Assembly: GCA_043802345.1 (NCBI GenBank)
Contig: JAZDLC010000117.1
Span: 1 to 10,995, forward strand
DNA length: 10,995 bases
Origin: JAZDLC01 sp043802345
GTDB taxonomy: Bacteria; Planctomycetota; B15-G4; JADJEK01
Direction of reading: 5' to 3'
The position numbers and the translations under genes were made by a program. Below are positions 1 through 7,551 of this stretch, piece after piece. The notes beneath the pieces are model-generated. The model was not told where the DNA came from and searched no databases. It was given only the letters and a program-made list of their open reading frames with translations. Each line of letters starts with the position of its first letter. Positions within the stretch are counted from its first letter, which is position 1.

Positions 1-1100
1 CCATACTTGGCGAAGGCCTGTTGCTCCGCCCTCTGCCCCAGTTTCAGCAGCAATTCGATGGCCGACCTCCAGACCGGGTGAGCTCCGAAGAAGGGGTCGT
101 TCTTCAGCGCGTCCTGGGCCCGCTTGATGTCCACCGGCTTCAGCGGGTGAGTCGGCAGGTCGTAGTCCAGGATGTCCTGGGGAGTGACCCCCAGGAAGTG
201 GGTCTTCGGGACACAGAAGAACTGGTTCACGTGTGCCGCGTTGCCGGACCCGACCTTCAGGGTCCGGTAGATGTTGGCGATCCCGTACGGGTCGCAATCG
301 ACGAAGGCGTAGACCGGGATGTTCGCTTGATCGGAGAGCTTGCGGATGAAGCGCCGCGTCGACCGGGTCGGCACCCCGCTCATGCTGACGAGGATGCAGT
401 TCGTCTTCCGCCAGAAGCCGTGGTCCGCCAGGCGCTGGAACATGCCGCCGGTCTCGATCGCCAGCACGAACTTCGCCTTGGTTTCGAATTCGAGATGCTC
501 CACGGAGCTCGGGATCGAGTAAGCGCCGGACCCGAAGCGGGTGCAGTCGATGCGGATCCGCTCGCCGGTCGTCGCGTCCCGGTCGACCACGACGAGCTTG
601 CCCGCGACCGCGCCGCCATGCTCGTCCGGGTAGAAGCGCAGTTGCTCCCGGGTGATCCCGTGCAGGCTGAACATCGCCTCGACGTCATCCATGACCGTGT
701 CCGACTCGGTCTGCTCGTCGAACCTGGCCTCGCCCCAGTTCTTCGTGACGTAGTAGGCGTCCCGCTTGGTGGCGAAGTCGTCGTTCTCGATCATCTCCTT
801 GGACAACGCCATCATCTTCAGCGACTGGGCGAACGTCTTCACGGTATTGACGCTGAGCGTTCGCGACGCCATCTGCCGGCCGATCTTGAAGTGGCCGGCC
901 TTGCGGTCGTACTTCACATTCGAGAGGGAGCGCAGCGGGGCCCTCAGCTCCGGCCGGAGCTTCTTCAGCGACTTGTTGTAGACCTCCCTGGCCACCGCGC
1001 GGATATGGGCGATCGTCTCCCGGTCCTTTCTCACGGCCAGTCCGACCTCCCGGGTGCTCGTCGCCGTCTTCCGCCGGGAGCTCTTCTTCTTCGCCGCCAT
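1..1100 (-). CDS. top6A: DNA topoisomerase VI subunit A (partial, C-terminus off the left edge)
   Basis: This is the DNA-cleaving subunit of type IIB topoisomerase, which cuts both strands of one duplex and passes another through it together with Top6B. It is homologous to the meiotic protein Spo11. About 366 residues are in the window; the frame is open to base 3 and ends in AFAKYG, so only a short tail should be missing. The N-terminus (MAAKKKSSRRK) is basic. The winged-helix (5Y-CAP) domain has RDAYY at 113-117, holding the catalytic tyrosine (Y116 or Y117), followed by FDEQTESD as in archaeal Top6A. The Toprim domain has the metal-binding residues E216 (IETGGMF) and D268 and D270 (VDCDPYG). 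All key residues are present. The ATG lies 8 bp after the top6B stop, with a GAGG-like site between or just before it, so the two are probably co-translated. An archaeal-type enzyme in a bacterium is uncommon. Confidence 0.95.
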   Translation of the reverse strand, partial: MAAKKKSSRRKTATSTREVGLAVRKDRETIAHIRAVAREVYNKSLKKLRPELRAPLRSLSNVKYDRKAGHFKIGRQMASRTLSVNTVKTFAQSLKMMALSKEMIENDDFATKRDAYYVTKNWGEARFDEQTESDTVMDDVEAMFSLHGITREQLRFYPDEHGGAVAGKLVVVDRDATTGERIRIDCTRFGSGAYSIPSSVEHLEFETKAKFVLAIETGGMFQRLADHGFWRKTNCILVSMSGVPTRSTRRFIRKLSDQANIPVYAFVDCDPYGIANIYRTLKVGSGNAAHVNQFFCVPKTHFLGVTPQDILDYDLPTHPLKPVDIKRAQDALKNDPFFGAHPVWRSAIELLLKLGQRAEQQAFAKY

Positions 1101-1108
1101 AGAAAGCC

Positions 1109-2731
1109 TCACACCTTCCGGGTCTTTTCCAACACCACGCGCAGGTTCCTGATCGCCGTCTCGCGCTCCTTCTCCTTCAGCTTCAGGATGTCCTTGAGGG
1201 CATCGCCGATGTGGGGAATGAAGCTGTCGATGTAGGAGCGCTTCTTCTGCTCGACCGCCTGGCGCTTCCTCTTCGAGATGTGATGCGCCATCTCCCGTCC
1301 GCAATCCTGGAGGGCGAGCTTGATCTCCTTGACGATTTCCGGGTAGTGGGCGATCGCTTCCTTCGACTCGGACGTGAACGGCACCCAGGCGGAGGCCACG
1401 TGGATGAAGATCACCATCGGGCCGATCGGCAGCGCCCCCCGGGGCTGGAGCATCTGGTACTTGCGCCAGTCGGTCGCCACCGCGGCCTTGAACACCGCGC
1501 AGGCCGACTGCTGGTACAGCAGCGGGACGCGATTCGCGAACCGCATCAGCCGCACAGGGCTGTCGGCCGGCTGGTCCTGCCCTCCATGGGCGATGCCCAC
1601 CTCCACCAGGAACGGGTTGCCGCGATAGACCGTGGGCGGTCTGGTCTTGGCGGCGTAGAAGTCGGCTTGCACCTCTTTCTGGAGGCCGTCCAGGATGAGT
1701 TCCTCTCCGATGGGGGAGAGGCAATCGGTGGGAGGCGCCATCACCTTCACCTTCGTGAGCGCCCGGTGGATTCGCTCCAGGTCGGAGGGAGTCACCGACT
1801 TCAGGGACCTCTTCGGGTCGATCTCCGCCAGCTGGCAGGCGGCCAGGGCGACCCTGTGGGAGACCCGGGAGAACTCCGACTCCAGGAAGGCGGAGATCTG
1901 CCGGGACTTGGAGCCTTTCAGCATGTCCAGCAGCATGCCGAGTTCGACTCCGTAGGGGTGGGGGCGGATCTCGAGCGCCTCCCGCGGGAGTAGGGTGGTG
2001 CTGCGCTCGAACGTGCGCCGCTCTCCTGAAGGAGAGTCGTACGTCAGCTGCATGTGCGGATTGGCGATGGCGCACTGCAGCAGATAGTCGTCCACCGACT
2101 GCCGTCCCCTGGCGTACTTCGCCTCCAGGGTGATTTCGATCCGCGTGCCTCTTGGAAGGTCCCACTCCTCGAGGGTCTGCTTGCGGAGGATCTCGGGCCG
2201 GTTCTTCTTGGTGTCGATCCGCAGCTCCACGAAGTGGGCCGGTTGCCGGCGGGAGGTCCGGCTCCAGACCCGGATCGGCTTGCCGGTTGTCAGCTGGCCG
2301 TACATGGCCGCGGCGGAAATGCCGATCCCCTGCTGTCCCCTGGACTGACGCAGGCGATGGAACTTGGAGCCGTAGAGCAGCCGGCCGAACACGTTCGGCA
2401 TCTGCGCGACCACGATCCCGGGACCGTTGTCGGTGACCGAGACGACGAACCGGTCCTCCGTCCCCTTGACAGGGTTCAGTGAGACGCTGATGTCTGGCGC
2501 GATGCCGGCCTCCTCCGTGGCGTCGAGGGAGTTGTCCACCGCCTCCTTCACCGCGGTGAGGAGCGCCTTCTTCGGGTTGTCGAATCCGAGCAGGTGACGG
2601 TTCTTGGTGAAGAACTCCGAGACGGAGATCTCTCGCTGCTTTCCCGCCATCCGCACCGCCGCCGAATCACTGTCCACGGAGGAGCGCTCGCGCCGGGGCG
2701 GTCTGGCGGGCTTCTTTCTTCCTGTGCTCAT
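1109..2731 (-). CDS. top6B: DNA topoisomerase VI subunit B (ATPase)
   Basis: This is the GHKL-type ATPase subunit of topoisomerase VI, 540 residues, a normal length for the family. The ATP-binding domain covers about residues 30-230: N box EAVDNSLDA with E63 and N67, G1 box TDNGPGI at 100-106, and glycine lid RGQQGIGIS at 131-139. A helix-two-turn-helix region follows at about 230-310, then the transducer domain at about 315-480 with RGNPFLVEVG (370-379), a WRKY motif (422-425) that probably corresponds to the switch-lysine loop, and PFTSESKEAIA (451-461). The last 50 residues are charged and look like coiled coil. Family resemblance starts at about residue 29 (AGKQREISVSEFF), so the first 28 residues are a basic, polar extension or the start is the internal Met28 at 2650. 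Neither start has a strong ribosome binding site. I prefer 2731 because it lies only 6 bp past the mqnA stop. Confidence 0.96.
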   Translation of the reverse strand: MSTGRKKPARPPRRERSSVDSDSAAVRMAGKQREISVSEFFTKNRHLLGFDNPKKALLTAVKEAVDNSLDATEEAGIAPDISVSLNPVKGTEDRFVVSVTDNGPGIVVAQMPNVFGRLLYGSKFHRLRQSRGQQGIGISAAAMYGQLTTGKPIRVWSRTSRRQPAHFVELRIDTKKNRPEILRKQTLEEWDLPRGTRIEITLEAKYARGRQSVDDYLLQCAIANPHMQLTYDSPSGERRTFERSTTLLPREALEIRPHPYGVELGMLLDMLKGSKSRQISAFLESEFSRVSHRVALAACQLAEIDPKRSLKSVTPSDLERIHRALTKVKVMAPPTDCLSPIGEELILDGLQKEVQADFYAAKTRPPTVYRGNPFLVEVGIAHGGQDQPADSPVRLMRFANRVPLLYQQSACAVFKAAVATDWRKYQMLQPRGALPIGPMVIFIHVASAWVPFTSESKEAIAHYPEIVKEIKLALQDCGREMAHHISKRKRQAVEQKKRSYIDSFIPHIGDALKDILKLKEKERETAIRNLRVVLEKTRKV

Positions 2732-2737
2732 GATCGG

Positions 2738-3499
2738 TCAGCGTAGCGATCGCAGAGGAGATGTTGAGCGCTCGAACTGATCCAGCGCCGCCTCTTCTTC
2801 GGGTCCCAGCCCGTACCGCATCGCCTCGTTCAGGTAGGCATGAGCCAGCGCGAAGGAGATGCCCAGGCGGGGGGCCGCCTCCCGGGCGTACGCGGTCAGG
2901 CGCGCCTCTCCGAGGCGGCGGGCGTGGTCGAGTGTCTGCCGCACCAGCTTCTCGGGGGTTTCCGGCCTCCGTAGCCAGACCGCCCACACGAACGGCAACC
3001 CGGTCTCGTCGGTCCAGACCTTGCCCAGGTCGATCTCCCTTGCCTGTTCGGGTGGCCGCTTCAGAGCCGTGTCCCCGATCAGCAGGGTGGCATCGCAGTC
3101 GGTCCGGTCCGGATCCGGGGCCACCCCGGCGGTCCGGAAGGTCACGTCGGTCCGGTTCCAGAAACTCCCGTAGGCGACGCGCGTCAGGGCCGCCGCGGTC
3201 AGGCTCGCGCCGTCGAGAGCCACCGAACCGGCCTGCCGCGGATCCCGCTTCCCGACCAGGCGCACGCTCATCACCGTGCCCCGGCTGGCGATACAGTGCC
3301 CGGGCACGATCAGGTGGCGTCCCACCCGAAACGCCTCGATGGAGGAAACCAGGGCCACGTCCAGCTCGCCCCGCTGGAGCAGCTTCGCGAGCTCGGAGGG
3401 GACCTTCTCCTGGAAGACGACGGACGGATCCCGGCCAAGCCCTTCCACCAGTGGCCGGGCGTTCAAGTACGGTACCGAGCCGATGCGGAGTGGAGTCAG
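2738..3499 (-). CDS. mqnA: Chorismate dehydratase MqnA, probable CTG start
   Basis: MqnA converts chorismate to 3-enolpyruvylbenzoate, the first step of the futalosine pathway to menaquinone. The protein is 253 residues if started at 3499. It has a periplasmic-binding-protein-like fold (VitK2_biosynth family). Visible family motifs are RIGSVPYLNARPL at 5-17, DVALVSSIEAFR at 47-58, LLIGDTAL at 139-146 and TGLPFVWAVW at about 166-175. The conserved N-terminal motif begins upstream of the first TTG (3466), and there is no ATG, GTG or TTG in frame between that motif and the preceding codons. The in-frame CTG at 3499-3497 overlaps the mqnE stop as CTGA and has GAGGGAG about 7 bases upstream, so I take it as the start. 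A start at TTG 3466 would remove a core strand. RIGSVPYLN points to MqnA and not MqnD. Confidence 0.92.
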   Translation of the reverse strand: MTPLRIGSVPYLNARPLVEGLGRDPSVVFQEKVPSELAKLLQRGELDVALVSSIEAFRVGRHLIVPGHCIASRGTVMSVRLVGKRDPRQAGSVALDGASLTAAALTRVAYGSFWNRTDVTFRTAGVAPDPDRTDCDATLLIGDTALKRPPEQAREIDLGKVWTDETGLPFVWAVWLRRPETPEKLVRQTLDHARRLGEARLTAYAREAAPRLGISFALAHAYLNEAMRYGLGPEEEAALDQFERSTSPLRSLR

Positions 3500-4611
3500 A
3501 AGGAATCTCCCTCGGCAATGACGTTGTAGAGCGTGTTCCGCTGCACCGGCCGGAATCCGGCGTCGGTGATCAACTGGTGGAGGTCTTCTCTGGTCAGGGC
3601 TTGCGGCGTGGTCGCGCCGGCATCGTGGTAGATCCGTTCCTGGGTGACCGTGCCGTCGATATCGTCGGCGCCGAAGTTCAAGGCCATCTGTGCCACCGGC
3701 AGGCCGAGCATGACCCAGTACGCCTTGATGTGGTCCACGTTGTCGAGGAATAGCCTGGAAACCGCGATGGTTCGCAGGTCATCAGCAGCCGTGGGCGCGG
3801 GTATGTGATCCAGTTCGGTGTTCTCGGGGTGGAACGAGAGCGGGATCAGGGCCTGGAATCCGCCCGTTTCGTCCTGGAGGGATCGCAGTCGCTGCAGATG
3901 GTCGACTCGTTCCTCGAAGGTTTCGATATGCCCGTAGAGCATGGTGCAGTTGCTCCTGAGGCCCGCCTGGTGGGCGGTGCGGGCGATCTCCAACCAGCGG
4001 TCGCCGCCGATCTTCCCCGGGAAGATCTCCCGCTTCACCCGGTCGGCGAAGATCTCGGCTCCGCCGCCCGGCAGTGAATCGAGTCCGGCGGCCCGCAGAT
4101 CGGCGAACACTTCCTCGAGGGGCTTCCGCGCCACCCGCTGGATCTCGTCGATCTCGACCATGGTGAACGCCTTGATGTGAATGGCGGGACGCGCCTCCTT
4201 GATGGCGCGCAGCAGGCCGAGGTAGTACTCGTAGTCGAGCTTCGGGTAGATCCCGGCGACCACGTGGACCTCCGTGACCGGGTCGTCCAGCCGCTTGCGG
4301 ATCTCGTCCGCCACCTGCTCCTTCGTCATGCAGTAGGCGTCCTCGTCCCGCGGGAGCCTCTTGAAGGCGCAGAACCGGCACAGCTTGTTGCAGATGTTGG
4401 TGTAGTTGATGTGCTGGTTGACGTTGTAGAAGGCCGCGTCGCCGTGCCGCTCCCGGCGGACGCGATCCGCCAGCGAGCCGAGCAGGTTCAGATCCTCGGT
4501 CCGGAACAGGCGCACGCCTTCTGCGAACTCGAGCCGCTCACCCGCGAGGATCTTCCCGGTGATGTCCTGGATGCCGGCCTGCCGGCTGCGGGCATCGATG
4601 AGAGCGTTCAT
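3496..4611 (-). CDS. mqnE: Aminofutalosine synthase MqnE (radical SAM)
   Basis: MqnE is a radical SAM enzyme that joins 3-enolpyruvylbenzoate (the MqnA product) to the adenosyl group of SAM to give 6-amino-6-deoxyfutalosine. The protein has 371 residues, normal for the family. The CX3CX2C cluster ligands are C74, C78 and C81 (NICNKLCRFCAF). Motifs that set it apart from its neighbour MqnC are HVVAGIYP (116-123) and HIKAFTMVEID (145-155). SLPGGGAEIF (179-188) is shared by MqnC and MqnE. The ATG overlaps the stop of mqnC by ATGA, and the stop overlaps the CTG start of mqnA by CTGA, so translation of the three genes is probably coupled. mqnC and mqnE are adjacent paralogues; assignment rests on the HIKAFT motif here versus HALSPPEI in the other. 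Confidence 0.94.
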   Translation of the reverse strand: MNALIDARSRQAGIQDITGKILAGERLEFAEGVRLFRTEDLNLLGSLADRVRRERHGDAAFYNVNQHINYTNICNKLCRFCAFKRLPRDEDAYCMTKEQVADEIRKRLDDPVTEVHVVAGIYPKLDYEYYLGLLRAIKEARPAIHIKAFTMVEIDEIQRVARKPLEEVFADLRAAGLDSLPGGGAEIFADRVKREIFPGKIGGDRWLEIARTAHQAGLRSNCTMLYGHIETFEERVDHLQRLRSLQDETGGFQALIPLSFHPENTELDHIPAPTAADDLRTIAVSRLFLDNVDHIKAYWVMLGLPVAQMALNFGADDIDGTVTQERIYHDAGATTPQALTREDLHQLITDAGFRPVQRNTLYNVIAEGDSF

Positions 4612-5717
4612 GAGGAAGCCACCCGGGTTCTCGCGGAACCTCTGGGATCGACGATCTGGTAGTAGAAGTCCCGGCGCCTGGGGAGGAATCCCGCCGCCTC
4701 GATCTGCCGCTCGATCTCGTCGAGCTGGATCAACTCGAAGGTCCCCGCGGCGGAGACCACGTTCTCCTCCATCATGCCGCCCCCGAAGTCGTTGACGCCG
4801 AAGCGCAGGGACATCTGGGCAGCCCTGGCGCCCTGCGTGACGAAGGAGGCCTGGATGTTCGGAATGTTGTCCAGCAGGATCCGGGCCAGCGCCACCACGC
4901 GGAAGTAGACGGCAGGGGTCGTCTTCCCTGTCTCCAGGCTGACTCCCTGCTCGTTCTGGTAGTTCCAGCAGGCGAAGGCCGTGAAGCCTCCGGTTTCGTC
5001 CTGGAGCTCCCGCAGGCGGCGCAGATGTTCGATCCGCTCGGCGGGCGTCTCCACGTGTCCGAACATCATGGTGGCCGTGGTCTTCAGTCCCTGTGCGTGG
5101 GCCTCACGCATGACGCCGAGCCAGTCATCGCTCATCGTCTTGCGCGGCGAGATGATCTTGCGGACCCGGTCGGAGAGGATCTCCGCGCCACCGCCCGGGA
5201 TCGACTTCAAGCCCGCCTGGCGCAACCTGCGGATCACTTCCGCAACCGAGCACTTGTCCAGCAGGGAGAGATGGTGGATTTCCGGTGGCGAGAGAGCGTG
5301 CAGATGCAACCCGGGGAACTCCTCCATCAGGTAGGAGAACAGCTCACAGAACCACTCGGTCTTCAGGTGGGGGTGGTGGCCGCCCTGCATCAAGACCAGC
5401 CGGCCGCCCAGCTCGTAGAGCTGCCGGATCTTGGCGTGGATCTCCTCTCGCTCGAGGACGTACCCCTCTTCGTCAAGCGGCCTGCGGTAGAAGGCGCAGA
5501 ACGAGCAGTTGGTCACGCAGATATTGGTGGGGTTGATGTTCCGGTCGACGATGTAGGTGACGATCGCCTCCGGATGCATCCTCCGGCGCACCGTGTCGGC
5601 CAGCAGGCCGAGCGTCCCCAGGCTCGCCGATTCATGCAGCCAGAGCCCCTGTTCGGCCGTGACCCTCGTCCCGGCCAGGACTCGTTCCGTGATGTCGCTG
5701 ATCTGGTCTCGGCACAT
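4608..5717 (-). CDS. mqnC: Dehypoxanthine futalosine cyclase MqnC (radical SAM)
   Basis: MqnC cyclises dehypoxanthine futalosine to cyclic dehypoxanthine futalosine using a SAM-derived radical, later in the same pathway as MqnE. The protein has 369 residues. The CX3CX2C ligands are C67, C71 and C74 in NPTNICVTNCSFCAFYR. Other family motifs are LMQGGHHP (109-116), HALSPPEI (140-147), SIPGGGAEIL (172-181) and FGVNDFGGGMMEENVV (306-321). One oddity is FACWNYQNEQG at about 248-258, where homologues I recall have a proline-rich FIPW.FQP.NT stretch. This is the first gene of the mqnC-mqnE-mqnA-top6B-top6A run, so its promoter should lie in the 181-bp gap upstream. The ATG at 5717 has only a weak ribosome binding site (GGGTAG about 9 bases upstream). 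The hypoxanthine-removing enzyme MqnB, needed between MqnE and MqnC, is not encoded here. Confidence 0.94.
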   Translation of the reverse strand: MCRDQISDITERVLAGTRVTAEQGLWLHESASLGTLGLLADTVRRRMHPEAIVTYIVDRNINPTNICVTNCSFCAFYRRPLDEEGYVLEREEIHAKIRQLYELGGRLVLMQGGHHPHLKTEWFCELFSYLMEEFPGLHLHALSPPEIHHLSLLDKCSVAEVIRRLRQAGLKSIPGGGAEILSDRVRKIISPRKTMSDDWLGVMREAHAQGLKTTATMMFGHVETPAERIEHLRRLRELQDETGGFTAFACWNYQNEQGVSLETGKTTPAVYFRVVALARILLDNIPNIQASFVTQGARAAQMSLRFGVNDFGGGMMEENVVSAAGTFELIQLDEIERQIEAAGFLPRRRDFYYQIVDPRGSARTRVASS

Positions 5718-5898
5718 GAGCCGAATCTACCCATCTGAGAACTCGAGCAAAGACCTGGCATGCTACTGCACACAGCGCCCGGTTTCACCAAGCCTCTGCA
5801 TCCACTCACGAAACGAATCATCGCCCGTGTTCCCTTCGTGCCCGTGCCCGTGCCCGGGCACGTAGAGAACTGCGACGATCCCTATCTCACTTCTTCCA
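5718..5898. other. Intergenic gap between the M49-like gene and mqnC
   Basis: This gap of 181 bp separates two minus-strand genes. It must hold the end of the peptidase transcript or a read-through leader, and probably the promoter of the mqn-top6 run. I see no convincing -35/-10 pair and no hairpin followed by a T-run. The only clear structure is the GTGCCC repeat and palindrome at 5838-5862. A minus-strand frame reading GDDSFREWMQRLGETGRCVQ and then TAG (stop at 5765-5763) looks protein-like but has no credible start. Confidence 0.6.
5838..5862. repeat. Three tandem GTGCCC units ending in a 14-bp palindrome
   Basis: GTGCCC occurs three times in a row at 5838-5855 and is followed directly by its reverse complement GGGCAC. 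This makes the perfect palindrome CGTGCCCGGGCACG at 5849-5862. As RNA, an outer GTGCCC copy could pair with GGGCAC and leave a loop. There is no T-run beside it on either strand, so it is not a classical intrinsic terminator. It could be a protein-binding site or a slippage product. Confidence 0.7.
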
Positions 5899-7551
5899 TC
5901 ACCAGCTGCCGCTATCCGGCGCGTAAACGGGCCGGATATCGACTGGGATCTTCTCCAGCCGCTTCAGGTCATCTTTCAGCTCGTCACCCAGCTCGCCGTA
6001 GGTCTGGAAGAACTCCAGCGTGCCCTGGTAGTCGCCGTTCGCCTGCAGCACGCAGATCTCGCGCACGAGATCCCGGGTTCCGGCCTCGAACTCATCGAAC
6101 AGGATCCGGTAGAGGCCGGTCGCGGGATCGCGCGCCACCGCGCCCCTCTTGAGCATGTAGTTGAACTGGATCATGTTCGCCTTGCCGTGGGCCTCCTCCA
6201 CGCCGAAGCGGATCGAGCGGAACAGCCCGGCCAGCCAGGTGGGGAAGAGGTTCTGCTTGATCGAGTCGGGCATCACGCCCTTCTCAATCATGAAGAGCTG
6301 GTTGTAGACGCCCATGATGTCGGCCTTGGCCTCTTCGAGCGGTGAGTACAGGTCCTTCAGCTCGAGCCGCACTTCCGTATCCCGGCCGTTCACCTTGATC
6401 CGCCCCGGACCCAGTCCGTGGGACATCTCGTGAAACAGCGTGTGATTGGTGAACGAGTCCGCGGACACCAGCTTGACCTGGTCCGGGTCAACCATGAGCT
6501 CCGCGATCGGCCCCAGGATGCCCTCGTACTTCGCCTTGATGACGTTTCGCAGGAGGACCTTCTTGCTCCCCTTGATCTCCCGGACCCGTTCGTCGTTCGG
6601 CAGATTGAAGGCGATTGTCTGCACTCCCGCCCGGGTGTCGCCGGCGGTGTAGACCACATCCACCACCCGGATCGGAGACTCCGTCCCTCTGTTTGGGTTC
6701 TTCATCTCCTGCGGAATCGGCAGGTTGGCCTCCATGGCCGGCAGTTCCGACTTGTAGATGGCCAGGCGCTCGCTCTCCGCCTGGTCGGCGACCGTCACGA
6801 ACGCCTCGAAGGCGGCTTTGTATCCAAACATGCGGTCTTCGTAGGTTTCGTAAGGCCCGATCGTGATCTCGACCTGACTGTCCAGGTCCATCCAGTCCAT
6901 GTCGCTCTGGTAGTAGTCGTCGGACAGGAAGGCGGCGGCCCGGCTCTCGAGGAAACGGCGCAGCGACTCATTCTCGGTGATCGCCGCGGCCTCCTGGAGG
7001 TGGGTTGCCGCCGGCCGCAGATGGTGGGCGAAGAACTCGGAATAGGGGATCGCCTGCAGCCCCTCTTCGGTCCGGACGATCATGGTGAACAGGCCTTCGA
7101 ACGCCTTGCGCTGCTCGGAAGGCTGGTTCTCGAGGAAGGTCTCGAACTCGTCCCGGGTCATGTCGGGCGGGTAGAAGCCGGCAGTCTCCGGGCGGGGGGC
7201 GTCACCGACGAACGGCTCCCCATCCAGCCGGTCCCAAAGTCCGGCGTGGATCTGGAACAGAACTGCCTCTGCACCGGTCAGCGTTGCAGCGACGGCCAGG
7301 TTCTCGTGCCAGGCCTGGCGCAGGTAGATCGGTGACATGCGCCGGGCGGCCTCCACCAGATGCCTCAAGACCTCCTGCTGGTTCTTGTCCAGTTGGCTCA
7401 GATCAGTCTCGATCTTCACTGGAGCGAAGCAGGCAACGCGCTTCTCCAGGTCGAGAGCGCCGTCCTCGCCGGCGTCGCCCGTGAGACCGATGTAGGAACA
7501 AGAAGTGGCCATAAGGAAGAGAAGCGCGCAGGGCGCCAGTTGAAGAATCAT
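5899..7551 (-). CDS. Putative lipoprotein, M49 (dipeptidyl-peptidase III)-like zinc metallopeptidase
   Basis: The protein has 550 residues and is probably an exported, lipid-anchored zinc peptidase. The N-terminus is a short hydrophobic signal ending LFLMATSC, with C18 as the likely lipidated cysteine; the lipobox is imperfect, with Ala at -3 and no basic residue before the core. The zinc site is FHEMSHGLGPG (H374, E375, H378), and EEAKAD at 406-411 fits the position of the EECRAE motif of M49 enzymes. Classical M49 members have a six-residue HELLGH; this one has a five-residue HExxH, as reported for some bacterial relatives. The substrate is unknown; cleavage of dipeptides from short peptides is the family activity. 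The start at 7551 has GGAGGGAG about 6 bases upstream. A second candidate start at 7641 has AAGGA but would run back into the possible glyS promoter. An inverted repeat may cover the ribosome binding site. Confidence 0.82.
   Translation of the reverse strand: MILQLAPCALLFLMATSCSYIGLTGDAGEDGALDLEKRVACFAPVKIETDLSQLDKNQQEVLRHLVEAARRMSPIYLRQAWHENLAVAATLTGAEAVLFQIHAGLWDRLDGEPFVGDAPRPETAGFYPPDMTRDEFETFLENQPSEQRKAFEGLFTMIVRTEEGLQAIPYSEFFAHHLRPAATHLQEAAAITENESLRRFLESRAAAFLSDDYYQSDMDWMDLDSQVEITIGPYETYEDRMFGYKAAFEAFVTVADQAESERLAIYKSELPAMEANLPIPQEMKNPNRGTESPIRVVDVVYTAGDTRAGVQTIAFNLPNDERVREIKGSKKVLLRNVIKAKYEGILGPIAELMVDPDQVKLVSADSFTNHTLFHEMSHGLGPGRIKVNGRDTEVRLELKDLYSPLEEAKADIMGVYNQLFMIEKGVMPDSIKQNLFPTWLAGLFRSIRFGVEEAHGKANMIQFNYMLKRGAVARDPATGLYRILFDEFEAGTRDLVREICVLQANGDYQGTLEFFQTYGELGDELKDDLKRLEKIPVDIRPVYAPDSGSW

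Noticed and set aside
21..1235. Long plus-strand open frame (404 codons) opposite top6A and the end of top6B.
   Set aside because: It is antisense to well-conserved Top6A and Top6B sequence. Its product is low-complexity (rich in Arg, Leu, Val, Asp and Gly), as expected from the reverse strand of GC-rich codons, and resembles no family.
2667..3518. Minus-strand open frame (283 codons) overlapping mqnA and the start of top6B in another frame.
   Set aside because: The mqnA frame carries all the family motifs. This alternative product is Arg/Gly/Pro/Ala-rich with no recognisable domain.
5718..5898. A tRNA or small RNA gene in the gap.
   Set aside because: I could not find a cloverleaf, a T-loop motif or a hairpin with a T-run.
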